A DNA stretch of 46,748 bases from Pseudomonadales bacterium (GTDB lineage: Bacteria > Pseudomonadota > Gammaproteobacteria > Pseudomonadales > Azotimanducaceae): assembly GCA_028279305.1 (NCBI GenBank), contig JANQOA010000362.1, forward strand, positions 1 to 46,748. The letters are read 5' to 3'. This document shows positions 8,100 to 16,897 of the stretch, piece after piece. Below the pieces are notes generated by a model. That model was not told where the DNA came from. It was given only the letters and a program-made list of their open reading frames with translations, and did not search any database. The translations under genes and the position numbers were made by a program. The stretch's first letter is position 1, and each line of letters starts with the position of its first letter.

Positions 8100-8858
8100 C
8101 TAAATTACACCCAGATGCCTTAGAGCTGCCAGCACAATCTCACGCCTGTGCGGCGCCTGGGTGAGATCGGTCATCAGCATGTTCATGGCAAAGATCCACG
8201 CACCGGACCGGGTTTCCACAAAGCCGGTGTACCAGCCTGTGTTGATACCGGCCGCGGCCCAACCGCTTTTGGCGTACAGCGAATAAGCCGGGTGCTGCTC
8301 CTGCAGCATGATGCCTTTAAGTTGCGCAAGGTGCTGCGGCTGGTAGGGCAGCCGGCCGCGGTAAAGCCGCTGCAGAAACTCAGCCTGTTCTTGTGCTGAT
8401 ATCGTCAGGGTACCGTCCAGCCAGAACCGGGTAACATCAGTGCCAACGATCTGGTTGCCGTAACCCACCGTGGACAGTTCAGCCCGGTAATTCGCTATCC
8501 CCACACGCCGCGCAATACTCTGGTAACACCATACACAGGAGGCGGTAAACGCGGACTGCAGTGAATGATTCTGGTTCCAGGCGGGATTGTTCCGCTTCAC
8601 GCCGTCCCAGACGAATGGGGTGCCGGCGGGGTCAGCGGCGCCATATTTCAGTCCGATCAGCGTATTCAGGATCTTGAAGGTACTGGCCGGTGAAAAGCGC
8701 TGCCGGGCTCTGGCATGGTTGTGCGTATAGACCGGAACGCCGTCCGCCGTGGACACGACCAGGGTGCCGGAGATGTTGTGTGCTGCAAATTCATCAGCTA
8801 TGGGGTCGGCGAACGCCAACCGGGCAACACCCAACAGCACAAGCCAGATCGTTTTCAC
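8100..8858 (-). CDS. Class D (OXA-type) beta-lactamase
   Basis: A 252-residue periplasmic serine beta-lactamase or close relative, with a signal peptide ending near residue 18. All class D motifs are present: S59-T-F-K62 (nucleophile Ser and carbamylated Lys), S107-C-V109 in the place of SxV, Y133-G-N135, the FWLDGTLTIS segment with its conserved Trp, and K197-S-G-W200 followed by GWYTGFVET. The predicted reaction is hydrolysis of the beta-lactam ring. The start is GTG, directly next to the stop of the upstream SDR gene, so translation is probably coupled. The Cys at the centre of SxV is uncommon, and a second Cys lies three residues later (SCVWCYQ). The substrate range cannot be read from sequence. 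Confidence 0.93.
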   Translation of the reverse strand: MKTIWLVLLGVARLAFADPIADEFAAHNISGTLVVSTADGVPVYTHNHARARQRFSPASTFKILNTLIGLKYGAADPAGTPFVWDGVKRNNPAWNQNHSLQSAFTASCVWCYQSIARRVGIANYRAELSTVGYGNQIVGTDVTRFWLDGTLTISAQEQAEFLQRLYRGRLPYQPQHLAQLKGIMLQEQHPAYSLYAKSGWAAAGINTGWYTGFVETRSGAWIFAMNMLMTDLTQAPHRREIVLAALRHLGVI

Positions 8859-9635
8859 TCAGCGTGCGGTATACCCGCCGTCCACCGGAAGGATCACACC
8901 GTTGACAAAACTGGCCTCATCGCTGGCCAGGAAAGCGGCCACCGCGGCAATTTCTTGCGGCTGTCCGAACCGGCCCAGGGGATGTAATCCCAGCAGGTAT
9001 TCCCGGGTCTGGGCGTCATCCCGGGCTTCAGCGGTCATGGGGGTTTCGATATAACCCGGAGCAATGGCATTAACGCGTACGCCGTGGGGGCCAAAAGACA
9101 CAGCATACTGTTTGGTTAACCCCGCGACGCCGTGTTTAGCCGCCACATAGGCACCGGCGCCGGGATCCAGTTCATCAGCGTCCACCACATGCGGCCCGGT
9201 CAGGCCCACCAGGCCCGCAACTGAAGCGGTGTTGATGATCGAGCCGCCGCCCTGGGCGGCAAAGTGCCGCGCGCCGTGGTACAGCCCGTTAAACACACCC
9301 CCCAGATTAATGGCCACGGTATCTTCCCAGCCAAAACCGCCGCCTACGCCGGCGTTGTTGAATAACACATTGACGGAACCAAAGCTGCCGGCGGTGTGCT
9401 GCAATGCGGCCAGCACCTGGTCGGACTCGCGTACGTCCAGTCCCAGGCTGTCAGCGTTGCCGCCGCGTTCCGCAATCAACGCCACCGTCCCCTCAGCCGC
9501 CTGGGTGTCCAGATCCGCACACATCACCGCCGCCCCCTGGGCCGCCATCTGCAGCGCGCTGGCGCGGCCGATGCCGCTGCCCGCGCCGGTGATCAGAGCG
9601 TTTTTGCCTGCCAGCCTGCCCTCCGTCTGCGCCAT
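8859..9635 (-). CDS. Short-chain dehydrogenase/reductase
   Basis: A 258-residue classical SDR. The Rossmann motif GAGSGIG is at 17-23 and an acidic residue after strand 2 (CADLD) indicates NAD preference. NNAG is followed by the active-site Ser (INTASVAG) and the YVAAK catalytic pair, then the C-terminal PGYIETPM and VDGGYTAR. The start is the ATG at 9635, preceded by AAGGGGA; it lies 1 bp after the stop of the creatininase-family gene. Between Ser and Tyr there is a longer insert (GPHVVDADELDPGAGA) than in most classical members. The substrate is probably a secondary alcohol or ketone but cannot be specified. Confidence 0.93.
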   Translation of the reverse strand: MAQTEGRLAGKNALITGAGSGIGRASALQMAAQGAAVMCADLDTQAAEGTVALIAERGGNADSLGLDVRESDQVLAALQHTAGSFGSVNVLFNNAGVGGGFGWEDTVAINLGGVFNGLYHGARHFAAQGGGSIINTASVAGLVGLTGPHVVDADELDPGAGAYVAAKHGVAGLTKQYAVSFGPHGVRVNAIAPGYIETPMTAEARDDAQTREYLLGLHPLGRFGQPQEIAAVAAFLASDEASFVNGVILPVDGGYTAR

Positions 9636-9636
9636 A

Positions 9637-10452
9637 TCAGTTCCCCTTGTTGTTGTTTTCAGCAAACTGGTCCAACGCGGTCAGCCAGTTGTTGTACATC
9701 ACCTGCCAGATTTTCTCGCCCTTGGCAGCGCTTGCCAGGGTTGGATCGCCAAATACACCGGCTTCCCGATCCCGGGAGAATGCGCCTGGAGCGTAACCGA
9801 TCTGTTGGCGCGGCGGGTGCCGGTAGTCTTTCACGGCACGCTCCATCTGTACCCTCTGCGGGTGCAGATAAAGCATTAGCGACGTTTCTCCTTCGTCAGC
9901 GTGGCCGCCGCGCTCCTGTTCGTAGAATTGATCCGTCTCAGCGGTCTCCAGGTCATCCCAGGACACCACCAGGGTTGGGACGTTCAAGTCAGCGCGGATG
10001 TCACGGGCGACAATACTCAGCGGCAGACCGGTGGCGCGGCTGATGCCGGTGTTCAGAAAGACGATCCGTTGAGCGCCTTGTTTAATCAGGCTCTGCGCCA
10101 CTGCGCGTACATAATTCTGGAAGACGCTCGGCTCCGCAATTTCGGTACCGGGGTAATCCCGGAACGCCGGAAACCAGCCGTGCAGGATGGGCGGTGCCGC
10201 CACTACCGGGCGCTCGCGGACAGCCGCCTCCAGCAGCGCGCGCATCACCAGTTCATCGGTATTCATCGGCAGATGCGGACCGTGTTCCTTGGCGCCCGCG
10301 GCAAACGGGATGATCACGGTGTCAGTGGCAATACGCTCAGCCGCCTGCTGCCAGGACAGATCTCCCAGGTAAGCGCCCGCCTGACTGTTCATGGGGATCA
10401 GCAGCGTCAGCCACAGCGCCAGCTGCAGGCTGCGCCGGTCAAGCCGCGGCAT
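9637..10452 (-). CDS. Exported creatininase-family amidohydrolase
   Basis: A 271-residue member of the creatininase family of metal-dependent amidohydrolases. A signal peptide (Arg-rich start, hydrophobic 9-20, cut near SQAGA) indicates export, which is unusual for characterised cytosolic creatininases. The metal-site motif is KEHGPHLPMNTDE (His57, His60, Asp66). Further family features are a Pro-x-HG (PPILHGWF), NTG with a preceding hydrophobic strand (IVFLNTGIS) and GGHADEGETSLML, which supplies a second His/Glu set. The likely reaction is hydrolysis of a cyclic or linear amide. It overlaps the upstream PF10118-type gene by 14 bp and the SDR follows after 1 bp. Confidence 0.88.
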   Translation of the reverse strand: MPRLDRRSLQLALWLTLLIPMNSQAGAYLGDLSWQQAAERIATDTVIIPFAAGAKEHGPHLPMNTDELVMRALLEAAVRERPVVAAPPILHGWFPAFRDYPGTEIAEPSVFQNYVRAVAQSLIKQGAQRIVFLNTGISRATGLPLSIVARDIRADLNVPTLVVSWDDLETAETDQFYEQERGGHADEGETSLMLYLHPQRVQMERAVKDYRHPPRQQIGYAPGAFSRDREAGVFGDPTLASAAKGEKIWQVMYNNWLTALDQFAENNNKGN

Positions 10453-11254
10453 CCACCAGACCCCAGGCCTGGCGCCGTGCCTGTAGTAACTGACGGTTGT
10501 CCTGTTGCCAGGGATGAAAGTCCGCCCGGTAAAATGCTGCTACATGGGGTGCCAGGCGCCGCAGATAGCCGCCGCGGCCGAACAGCAGTTTAACCCCGCG
10601 CCATAACACGCCGGGCCTGAATTGCCGGTCTTTGATCAACAGCAGGGAATGGCGCAGGCAGATTTCAGCGAGAAAACCCAGCGTGGCGTCCAGCATGGCG
10701 GCCCGCCGCAGCCACACGCTGCCGACGGCATGCTGGTACACATCATATGCCACCGCTTTGTGTTCGGCTTCTTCAATGGCGTGCCAGCGCCACAGATTCT
10801 GCATTTCCGGCGCCATGCCGCCCAGCCAATGATCCGGGTCGGTAAGAATTTCATGGGCAAAAATGGCGGTCACGTGTTCAATTGCAGTGGTCAGGGCCAG
10901 GGACAGGCGCGGGAATTTTTTCGGCAGCCAGCGCAGGAAGGTGCGCATGTGCCGGTTCAGAAAGCCCAGCGCGGTATAACCCTGTGCCTGCAGCAGGTCC
11001 ATGTGCGCATCGTGTTCTTTGCTGTGTTGGCCCTCCTGGCCTGCAAACAGATCCACCTGGGCAGCCAGTTCCGCCGGCAACTGGTGGTAGTACGTACGCA
11101 CGCTTTGGATAAAAAAGCGTTCACCCTCGGGAAAAGTACTGGAAAGGGCGTTGAAAAAATGGCTCAGGAAGACATCGTTGCTGTGCCAGTACCGCGGCGT
11201 GTTTTCGTCCGGCGGGGTGTCCAGGGTGCGCACCCGGATGAGTGGTTCGGCCAT
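10439..11254 (-). CDS. Metal-dependent hydrolase (PF10118-like)
   Basis: A 271-residue, mostly helical cytosolic protein. Conserved-looking metal-ligand motifs are FAGQEGQHSKEH, a buried Glu in TAIEHVTAIFAHE and EEAEHKAVAYDVY. The spacing of Glu/His pairs on successive helices recalls a di-iron four-helix bundle, and proteins of this type are annotated as predicted metal-dependent hydrolases. I preferred the ATG at 11254 over a TTG five codons earlier because the protein then begins MAEPLIRVR, although no strong ribosome-binding site supports either. It is the first gene of the operon with creatininase, SDR and beta-lactamase. Substrate unknown. Confidence 0.8.
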   Translation of the reverse strand: MAEPLIRVRTLDTPPDENTPRYWHSNDVFLSHFFNALSSTFPEGERFFIQSVRTYYHQLPAELAAQVDLFAGQEGQHSKEHDAHMDLLQAQGYTALGFLNRHMRTFLRWLPKKFPRLSLALTTAIEHVTAIFAHEILTDPDHWLGGMAPEMQNLWRWHAIEEAEHKAVAYDVYQHAVGSVWLRRAAMLDATLGFLAEICLRHSLLLIKDRQFRPGVLWRGVKLLFGRGGYLRRLAPHVAAFYRADFHPWQQDNRQLLQARRQAWGLVDAAA

Positions 11255-11357
11255 AACTGCACCGTCCAAGCTTAATGTCGGGCTAATTTAGCACAATTGC
11301 CGTGGCGCGGCGGCTCTGGCAGCATAAATTACGTTTTCATCCGGAGTACCGGGCATT

Positions 11358-13550
11358 TTGAAATGGCTTTGCCGGCTGCTCCTGGGCGGCGTGATTCTCG
11401 GCGGCTGCGGGCAGCCCCCGGCTGAACCCGGGTCCGCGGCGTTAACCTCCACCGGGCCTTATGAATATGTTGGCTCAGCCGCCTGTGCCGGCTGTCACCG
11501 GCAGGTATTTGATGACTGGACAGGGTCGCATCATCAACTGGCGATGCAGTTGCCGGATGCTGCTGTGCTGCAATCCCGCACCCTGACGGGCGGTTACAGC
11601 ATGCAACGGGATGCCGGCGGTGCGTGGCAGGTGTCCGCCGCGGATGGCCGCCAGTGGCCGCTACGCTACCTGTTCGGCCACGAACCGCTGCAGCAATACC
11701 TGTTGGACAACGGCGGCGGGCGGCTGCAGGCTTTTGATCTGGCCTGGGACAGCAGACCGGAACGCGGCGGCCATTTCAGCCTGCAACCCGGCGTGGCGGG
11801 AGAGGACGATGTGCTGCACTGGCTGCAGCCGGGCCAGAACTGGAACTACATGTGCGCGGACTGTCATTCCACCGCGGTGCGCAAGAATTACGATCCCGAA
11901 CAAGATAGCTATGCCACCGCGTATGCTGAGATTTCAGTGGGCTGCGAAGCGTGTCACGGCGGCGGCAGCCGGCATATTCAGTGGGCGCAGTCGGAAGACC
12001 GGGGTGATGCGGACCAAGTTGCTGCGCGCCAGGGAGATGTGAACCAGGTTGCCGCGGATATAGTCGGGCTCTCCAGCCAGGCACAGCAGTTAAACACCTG
12101 CGCCCAATGCCACAGCCGGCGCGGCCAATTGGCTGAAGGCTTCTCCCCGCGGGGAAACTTCCTGGACTACTACAGTCCGCAGCTGTTGAGGCAGGGTCTG
12201 TATCACCCGGATGGTCAGGTGATGGATGAGGTCTATGTTTACGGGTCTTTCCTGCAAAGCCGCATGGCGCGTGCCGGGGTCACCTGCGGTGATTGCCACT
12301 CTGTACACTCCGCGCGGCTCAAGCTGCCCGGCAACCAGGTGTGCACCCAGTGCCATAACCCGGCGGGCAACCCGCGGTTTCCGCAACTGGTGCGGGCTGA
12401 CTATAACAATCCGCTGCACCATCAGCACCGCGAAGGCAGCCCGGGCAGCGCCTGTGTGGACTGCCACATGATGGAAACCGTTTATATGCAGATAGACGGG
12501 CGGCGCGACCACAGTTTCCGCATTCCGCGCCCGGATCTGAGTCTGCAACTGGGTGTGCCTAACGCCTGCCGGCAGTGTCATCAGCAACAGGACAATTCCT
12601 GGCTGGCGGACGCTTATACGCGCTGGTACGGCGCGCCTGCCGCGCATGGGTTTGCCGCCTTGTTTGCCGCCGGACGGAACCGCGCGGCGGAGGCTGAAGC
12701 CGGTCTGGCGGCATTGGCCGCGGATCCCGACCGGGCCGGTATTGTGCGCGGTACGGCGCTGTTGCTGCTGGGCGGTTATCAACGCCATGTCAGCGCCAGG
12801 GTTATCCAGGCCGGTTTGCGCGATGCTGATCCGCTGGTGCGGCTGGGGGCGGTGGAAGGCGCCGGGCGGTTTGCCGCGGCGCAGCGTTGGCGGCTGCTGC
12901 AGCCGATGCTGAACGATGAATTGCTGGCGGTGCGCATGGCTGCGGTACGCAGCCTGGTGGAGGTAATGCCCGAGCTGACGGCAGCCGCGCGGACGCAACT
13001 GACCGCGCCGCTGGCGGAATACCGCAGCACCTTGGCACTGAATGAAGACCGCGCGGAAGGCCAGACCAGCCTGGCTGCCTTGTATCAGGCCCAGGGGCAC
13101 GTAGCTGACGCTGAAGGGGCACTCAGCAGGGCGCAGGCTTTGAACCCGATGTGGGTGCCGGCGTATGTGAATATGGCGGATTTGTACCGGGCCACCGGGC
13201 GCGACGCGGCGGCCGGGCAGTGGCTGGACAAAGCCCTGGCGGTGGACCCGGACCTGCCTGACGTATTGCTCGCCAAAGCCCTGTGGCTGGTCCGCCGGCA
13301 ACAGCATGCGCAAGCGCTGCCTTTGCTGCAGCGTGCACATGAACTGGCGCCTGGGGTTGCCGAATACCTCTACGTATATGCGGTGGCTTTACATTCCAAC
13401 CGGCAGTCAGCGGCGGCGCTGCAACTGCTGGAGCAGGCCATTGCAGAAAACTCGGTTGAACAGCTTGTTAACCTGGCGCTGAGTATCGCGCGTGACAGCG
13501 GCGACATGGCAGCCTTGAGCCGCCTGCTGGGCGCTGCTGAATCCGAATAG
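11358..13550 (+). CDS. Octahaem c-type cytochrome lipoprotein with HEAT/TPR tail
   Basis: A 730-residue exported lipoprotein with lipobox LGGC (Cys17). Eight CXXCH haem sites are visible, beginning at residues 43, 166, 196, 248, 310, 329, 366 and 404. The segment after the seventh site (RRDHSFRIPRPDLS, then PNACRQCH) is typical of the widespread multihaem cytochromes related to cytochrome c554/nitrite-reductase folds and fused to TPRs. Residues ~430-540 form HEAT-like helices and ~560-725 form tetratricopeptide repeats, probably for docking partners. The start is TTG with GGAG 11 bp upstream. It should act in the periplasm or at the outer membrane in electron transfer, possibly as an oxidoreductase. 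Neighbouring minus-strand genes encode DUF3604, tetrahaem and bis-haem-b proteins. Confidence 0.92.
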   Translation: MKWLCRLLLGGVILGGCGQPPAEPGSAALTSTGPYEYVGSAACAGCHRQVFDDWTGSHHQLAMQLPDAAVLQSRTLTGGYSMQRDAGGAWQVSAADGRQWPLRYLFGHEPLQQYLLDNGGGRLQAFDLAWDSRPERGGHFSLQPGVAGEDDVLHWLQPGQNWNYMCADCHSTAVRKNYDPEQDSYATAYAEISVGCEACHGGGSRHIQWAQSEDRGDADQVAARQGDVNQVAADIVGLSSQAQQLNTCAQCHSRRGQLAEGFSPRGNFLDYYSPQLLRQGLYHPDGQVMDEVYVYGSFLQSRMARAGVTCGDCHSVHSARLKLPGNQVCTQCHNPAGNPRFPQLVRADYNNPLHHQHREGSPGSACVDCHMMETVYMQIDGRRDHSFRIPRPDLSLQLGVPNACRQCHQQQDNSWLADAYTRWYGAPAAHGFAALFAAGRNRAAEAEAGLAALAADPDRAGIVRGTALLLLGGYQRHVSARVIQAGLRDADPLVRLGAVEGAGRFAAAQRWRLLQPMLNDELLAVRMAAVRSLVEVMPELTAAARTQLTAPLAEYRSTLALNEDRAEGQTSLAALYQAQGHVADAEGALSRAQALNPMWVPAYVNMADLYRATGRDAAAGQWLDKALAVDPDLPDVLLAKALWLVRRQQHAQALPLLQRAHELAPGVAEYLYVYAVALHSNRQSAAALQLLEQAIAENSVEQLVNLALSIARDSGDMAALSRLLGAAESE

Positions 13551-13569
13551 CAGCGGGCTCAGCAGCCGT

Positions 13570-15411
13570 TTAAGGGTTGTACCAGATCGGGCTGCTGTAG
13601 GCGCGTTCCTGAATGATACTGTCACCCACCGTGGGCTCTTCCAGGCCCAGTGCAATGGCGTCCAGCAGGGCGTGGCGGGGGGTGGGGATCTGCAGTACCC
13701 GCACGTAGTAAAAGGCCGTCTGCGCCGGATCAAAATCCGGATCCTGCCAGGCGGCGGACAGCTCCGGGGTACCTATGCTGTTGTCCCACCCGCCGGTTGC
13801 CTTGTCCACCGTGTTGCCCACCGCCGACAGGCGGCCGGCGGCATCTGCCTGGCGCTCACCCGACCACGCAACGTTGTAGACCTGCTCCCGGCTTGTGCCG
13901 CTGCTGTCCAGCCAACCTTTGATGACCTGGATGCGGTCGAGGTTGGCGGACTTCGGGTCCTTCTGAGCGCTGATGTGCAGGGTAATTGCAGCCTGGCTGC
14001 CGTTAATGTCACCACCCATGGGCACGCTGCCGGCGGCGGTGGCGGCATGGAACTTCAAGCGGATGCGCGGACCGGTGGTGGCGTACACCTCGCGCCGCTT
14101 AAAAGCCGCCAGAATGGCCTCGCGGGTATTTTCTTCCGCCCACACCGCGGCCAGGCCGCCGGCCTGCATGGACCAGCCGGTGGGTCCGACGGCAATGGCG
14201 TTGTTCTGTTTGCGCTCGGGCACCGAGTCGTAAGCCATTTTGCCCCAGAAATTCGGTTCCTCAGCGGCAGACAGACCGGTGTGGCTGTCGGTGGAGCCGA
14301 TCATGCCGAACTGGAACGGGTTTACACCCAGGGACCGGCCCAGCGACAGGCCGGTGCGCAAACCGGCGCGCGCGTAATCACCCGCGGCGGCGACGTATTC
14401 CTGGCCGCGGTCCTGCTGGATATACCAGGGGTACAACTCAAAGTCGGCAAACTCGTCGTCCGGGGAGAGGTCCGGGTGGGTTTCCGAGTCGCCCTTGTAT
14501 TGAGTGACTTCCACCACGGGTTCCCAGGTGCGGCTGAGTTCCGCGTAGGCCGTGTCCATGGCTTCTCCGCGCAGGGTGGTTTCACTGAACATCATGCCCT
14601 TGGAAATATTTGAGTTATGCGGAATGGCAACAAAACCGGCGCCGGTTTCGGCGCTGGTTTTTTCCAGCCAACGCCACAGATCGTCCGGGTAAGGGCTTTG
14701 CGTGGAAGAAAAAGGCATGAATTGCCCGGCGGTGGCGCCGTCGGCATCGGTCATCACCACCCGGTGCAGGTTTGCACCGCCGGGAATGGTACTCCACTCC
14801 CAGCCGAGGAGGGTGGAGAAGGTACCCGGCTGATAGTGTTGCTCAGCCATGTCTCGCATGCGCTGCCAGGCATTGCGGGCGGAGATATCAGCACCGGGCA
14901 CACCCGCCTGTTCGGTGTCTTCTGTCCAGCGTGCGGCAGCTTGGACCGGGTCGTCCCGCGTGGGAAGTAAGCCGCTGAAATAAGCCGGGCCTTCTTCCGC
15001 GTTGATGGCATCGCGAATTTGTTTTTCGTTGTACCAGTAGGCAATGCGTTCGATGATGTTCGGATCTTCGTCCTGTATGCCTTCGTTATAAATGTCGCGG
15101 ATGCCGCCGAAAAATTCGGCGTGGTCGGATACAACCAGGAAATCCAGCGGTGTGTTGATCTGCACCCGGGTGCGGTTGTAGGGATGAATGACCGGCAGGC
15201 CCTTGGCGTAGCGGTAAGCGGTGTCCGGATCCGCGCTGAGGTTGCCGTTGAGGAATGCGTCAAAAGAATAAGAGGTGTGCAGGTGGGTGTCCCCCCACAG
15301 CAATTGTTTGCTGTCTTCCCCGTCCGCGGTCTGCGCGGCGGCGGTGGTAACAGACAGACACACGAGGCCGGACATCAGGCCCGGCAGAATGTACTTATGG
15401 TATTTGTTCAA
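13570..15411 (-). CDS. DUF3604 family exported protein
   Basis: A 613-residue protein with a signal peptide (cut near residue 26). It matches the DUF3604 layout: LWGDTHLHTSYSFDAF at 38-53 with His43 and His45, LVVSDHAEFFGG, IPHNSNIS, IGSTDSHTG and AVWAEENTREAI followed by REVYATTGPRI. These His/Asp clusters resemble the PHP-type metallophosphoesterase core, so a trinuclear metal hydrolase is plausible, but no substrate is established for the family. The start is TTG with GGGGGTAAAC upstream. It converges on the octahaem gene with 19 bp between the stops and lies 95 bp downstream of the tetrahaem gene on its own strand. Confidence 0.92.
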   Translation of the reverse strand: MNKYHKYILPGLMSGLVCLSVTTAAAQTADGEDSKQLLWGDTHLHTSYSFDAFLNGNLSADPDTAYRYAKGLPVIHPYNRTRVQINTPLDFLVVSDHAEFFGGIRDIYNEGIQDEDPNIIERIAYWYNEKQIRDAINAEEGPAYFSGLLPTRDDPVQAAARWTEDTEQAGVPGADISARNAWQRMRDMAEQHYQPGTFSTLLGWEWSTIPGGANLHRVVMTDADGATAGQFMPFSSTQSPYPDDLWRWLEKTSAETGAGFVAIPHNSNISKGMMFSETTLRGEAMDTAYAELSRTWEPVVEVTQYKGDSETHPDLSPDDEFADFELYPWYIQQDRGQEYVAAAGDYARAGLRTGLSLGRSLGVNPFQFGMIGSTDSHTGLSAAEEPNFWGKMAYDSVPERKQNNAIAVGPTGWSMQAGGLAAVWAEENTREAILAAFKRREVYATTGPRIRLKFHAATAAGSVPMGGDINGSQAAITLHISAQKDPKSANLDRIQVIKGWLDSSGTSREQVYNVAWSGERQADAAGRLSAVGNTVDKATGGWDNSIGTPELSAAWQDPDFDPAQTAFYYVRVLQIPTPRHALLDAIALGLEEPTVGDSIIQERAYSSPIWYNP

Positions 15412-15506
15412 GTTTACCCCCGCACTGCGTTATAAATTTTTCTTCCGCTGATTCTAGCGCATCCTGGTTGGTTTCTGTCCAGAAAAGGCCTTCCCGGCCT
15501 TTTCGG

Positions 15507-15881
15507 TCAAGGTAAATGGTCCCGGGTATGGCAGCTGATACAGGCCCGGGTGGGGCCGTGATGCTCAGCTTTCGCCAGTTGTTCCATATGGCAGCCGCGG
15601 CACAGGTCGTGAAACTGCGTCTCGATGACCGGCGCCACCTCGGGGTCCGACTTGTGACAGTCAAAACACATGCCGGACCCGGTATCGTCGACGTAGTTGT
15701 GGTGGCAATAGACGCAGTTCTGATCGGTGTGATCAGCATGTGCAAAACTCACTGCCAGCAAGGCGCCGTTGGGATGCGGTACATGCTGGGGGTTGGCCGG
15801 GTTGTTAATACGTTGCTCCGCAACAGCCGCCACCAGCAGGCCGGTTAAAGATAACAGCAACAGCGCTCCAAGCGGTTTCAT
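15507..15881 (-). CDS. Tetrahaem c-type cytochrome (c3/c7-like)
   Basis: A 124-residue periplasmic protein with a signal peptide (about 1-21). Four CXXCH sites are at residues 56-60, 72-76, 94-98 and 114-118. Additional His residues that could be distal ligands occur before each site (FAHADH, ETQFHD, EHHGP). Size and spacing fit small cytochrome c3/c7-type electron carriers. Its ATG overlaps the stop of the upstream membrane-protein gene (ATGA), so the two are translated together and probably work as quinol- or membrane-linked reductase plus soluble carrier (inference). Confidence 0.92.
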   Translation of the reverse strand: MKPLGALLLLSLTGLLVAAVAEQRINNPANPQHVPHPNGALLAVSFAHADHTDQNCVYCHHNYVDDTGSGMCFDCHKSDPEVAPVIETQFHDLCRGCHMEQLAKAEHHGPTRACISCHTRDHLP

Positions 15882-16564
15882 GCCACCGCCGCCGCGTGTT
15901 TAAACACCACAAATGCCAGGGCCAGACCGGGTCCGGCCCACAGATGACGGGGCGGCAGATCCGCCGGCAGACTGAATCCGGCCCGGTGCGCGGCCAGCAC
16001 CAGAATTGTGAGAGCGGCATACAGATAACTTTCCAGCGCTGAAACGTAAAAGCCGCTGCCCAGGATATGCCACAGAGCCAGCACCACCGCGCTTAACGAC
16101 AGCAGATAGTGCCAGGTCTGAAAAGCGGCATAACCGCGGTGCCAGCCGCGCCGTGCTGCCGGCAGAGCCAGCCATACCGTTGCGCCGACACACAGCAATG
16201 CGGCGATTCCCGCCCACATGTAAGCCGGGGCCTGTATCGAAACGTAGTGCCACAGAGTGGGGTCGGGTATCCACAGCCACAACACGTGCGCCGCTAAAGC
16301 GGCGGCCACGGCATAACTGGTCCACTGGTGCAGCCGTTGGCGGCGGCCGCTGCCCACCGCCAGGAACAGGTACAGCAGGCCGGCAAAACCCAGCAGCCCC
16401 AGGGCATTGCCGGTGTCCCATTGCCAGCCCGCGCTCATGCGCGGCTGGTGGAGCATGGACAGGCCAAATACGCTGAAATGCAGCAGATACAGGGGCCAGA
16501 CCTGTGGCTGGTGGTGCGCTTTTGCAACACCGGTCACGGTATTTTGCGGCCCGGCATTTATCAT
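15878..16564 (-). CDS. Bis-haem-b membrane protein (ferric reductase-like)
   Basis: A 228-residue inner-membrane protein with about six to seven helices. Two helices each carry a His pair separated by 13 residues, counting from a GTG two codons upstream: His81/His95 (LHQWTSYAVAAALAAHVLW) and His154/His168 (WHYLLSLSAVVLALWHIL). This HX13H pairing is the hallmark of ferric-reductase-like transmembrane domains, including MsrQ/YedZ and NOX types, which carry two stacked b haems. No FAD/NAD domain follows, so electrons must come from the quinone pool or a partner and could pass to the overlapping tetrahaem cytochrome gene product. The ATG at 16564 and GTG at 16570 are both possible starts. Confidence 0.82.
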   Translation of the reverse strand: MINAGPQNTVTGVAKAHHQPQVWPLYLLHFSVFGLSMLHQPRMSAGWQWDTGNALGLLGFAGLLYLFLAVGSGRRQRLHQWTSYAVAAALAAHVLWLWIPDPTLWHYVSIQAPAYMWAGIAALLCVGATVWLALPAARRGWHRGYAAFQTWHYLLSLSAVVLALWHILGSGFYVSALESYLYAALTILVLAAHRAGFSLPADLPPRHLWAGPGLALAFVVFKHAAAVA

Positions 16565-16594
16565 TGGCACTATTGAAGTGTGTAGAAACGTAAC

Positions 16595-16897
16595 ATGAAA
16601 ATCTGGAGAAACCCCGGCATGGCCCCGATTGGGGTAGCGCTGGCTGTACTGGTTGGCGTGGCTGTGAGCTTTAACGCGCCGCTGACCACCGACCGGGCCA
16701 CGGAGCAGGCTGCATCGAAAGTTGCCATCGAGGCGCCCACCGCGGCTGTTGAACAGGCCACCTTAGGCCCCCAAAGCCTCGCCACCACCGCAGCGGTACC
16801 GGCGGTACCACCCGGTGATGACGTAGACGTTGTCACCCGGGATGAAGTGTTGTCCGAGTTAAGCGTCCTGTTAGCGGATTCTAACAAAGACCTCTAA
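16595..16897 (+). CDS. Small exported or anchored hypothetical protein
   Basis: A 100-residue protein with one hydrophobic segment (about 9-25, MAPIGVALAVLVGVAVSF) followed by an Ala/Thr/Val-rich low-complexity stretch and an acidic C-terminus (TRDEVLSELSVLLADSNKDL). It could be a single-pass anchor or a secreted peptide. It starts only 24-30 bp from the divergent bis-haem-b gene, and its stop overlaps the end of the convergent alpha/beta hydrolase gene by 4 bp. There is no clear ribosome-binding site. Real but unrecognised at best. Confidence 0.5.
   Translation: MKIWRNPGMAPIGVALAVLVGVAVSFNAPLTTDRATEQAASKVAIEAPTAAVEQATLGPQSLATTAAVPAVPPGDDVDVVTRDEVLSELSVLLADSNKDL

Noticed and set aside
12090-13340. 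416-codon minus-strand frame opposite the octahaem gene
   Set aside because: Shadow of a high-GC gene: Arg/Gln/His/Pro-rich, with the sense strand encoding eight CXXCH motifs and TPRs.
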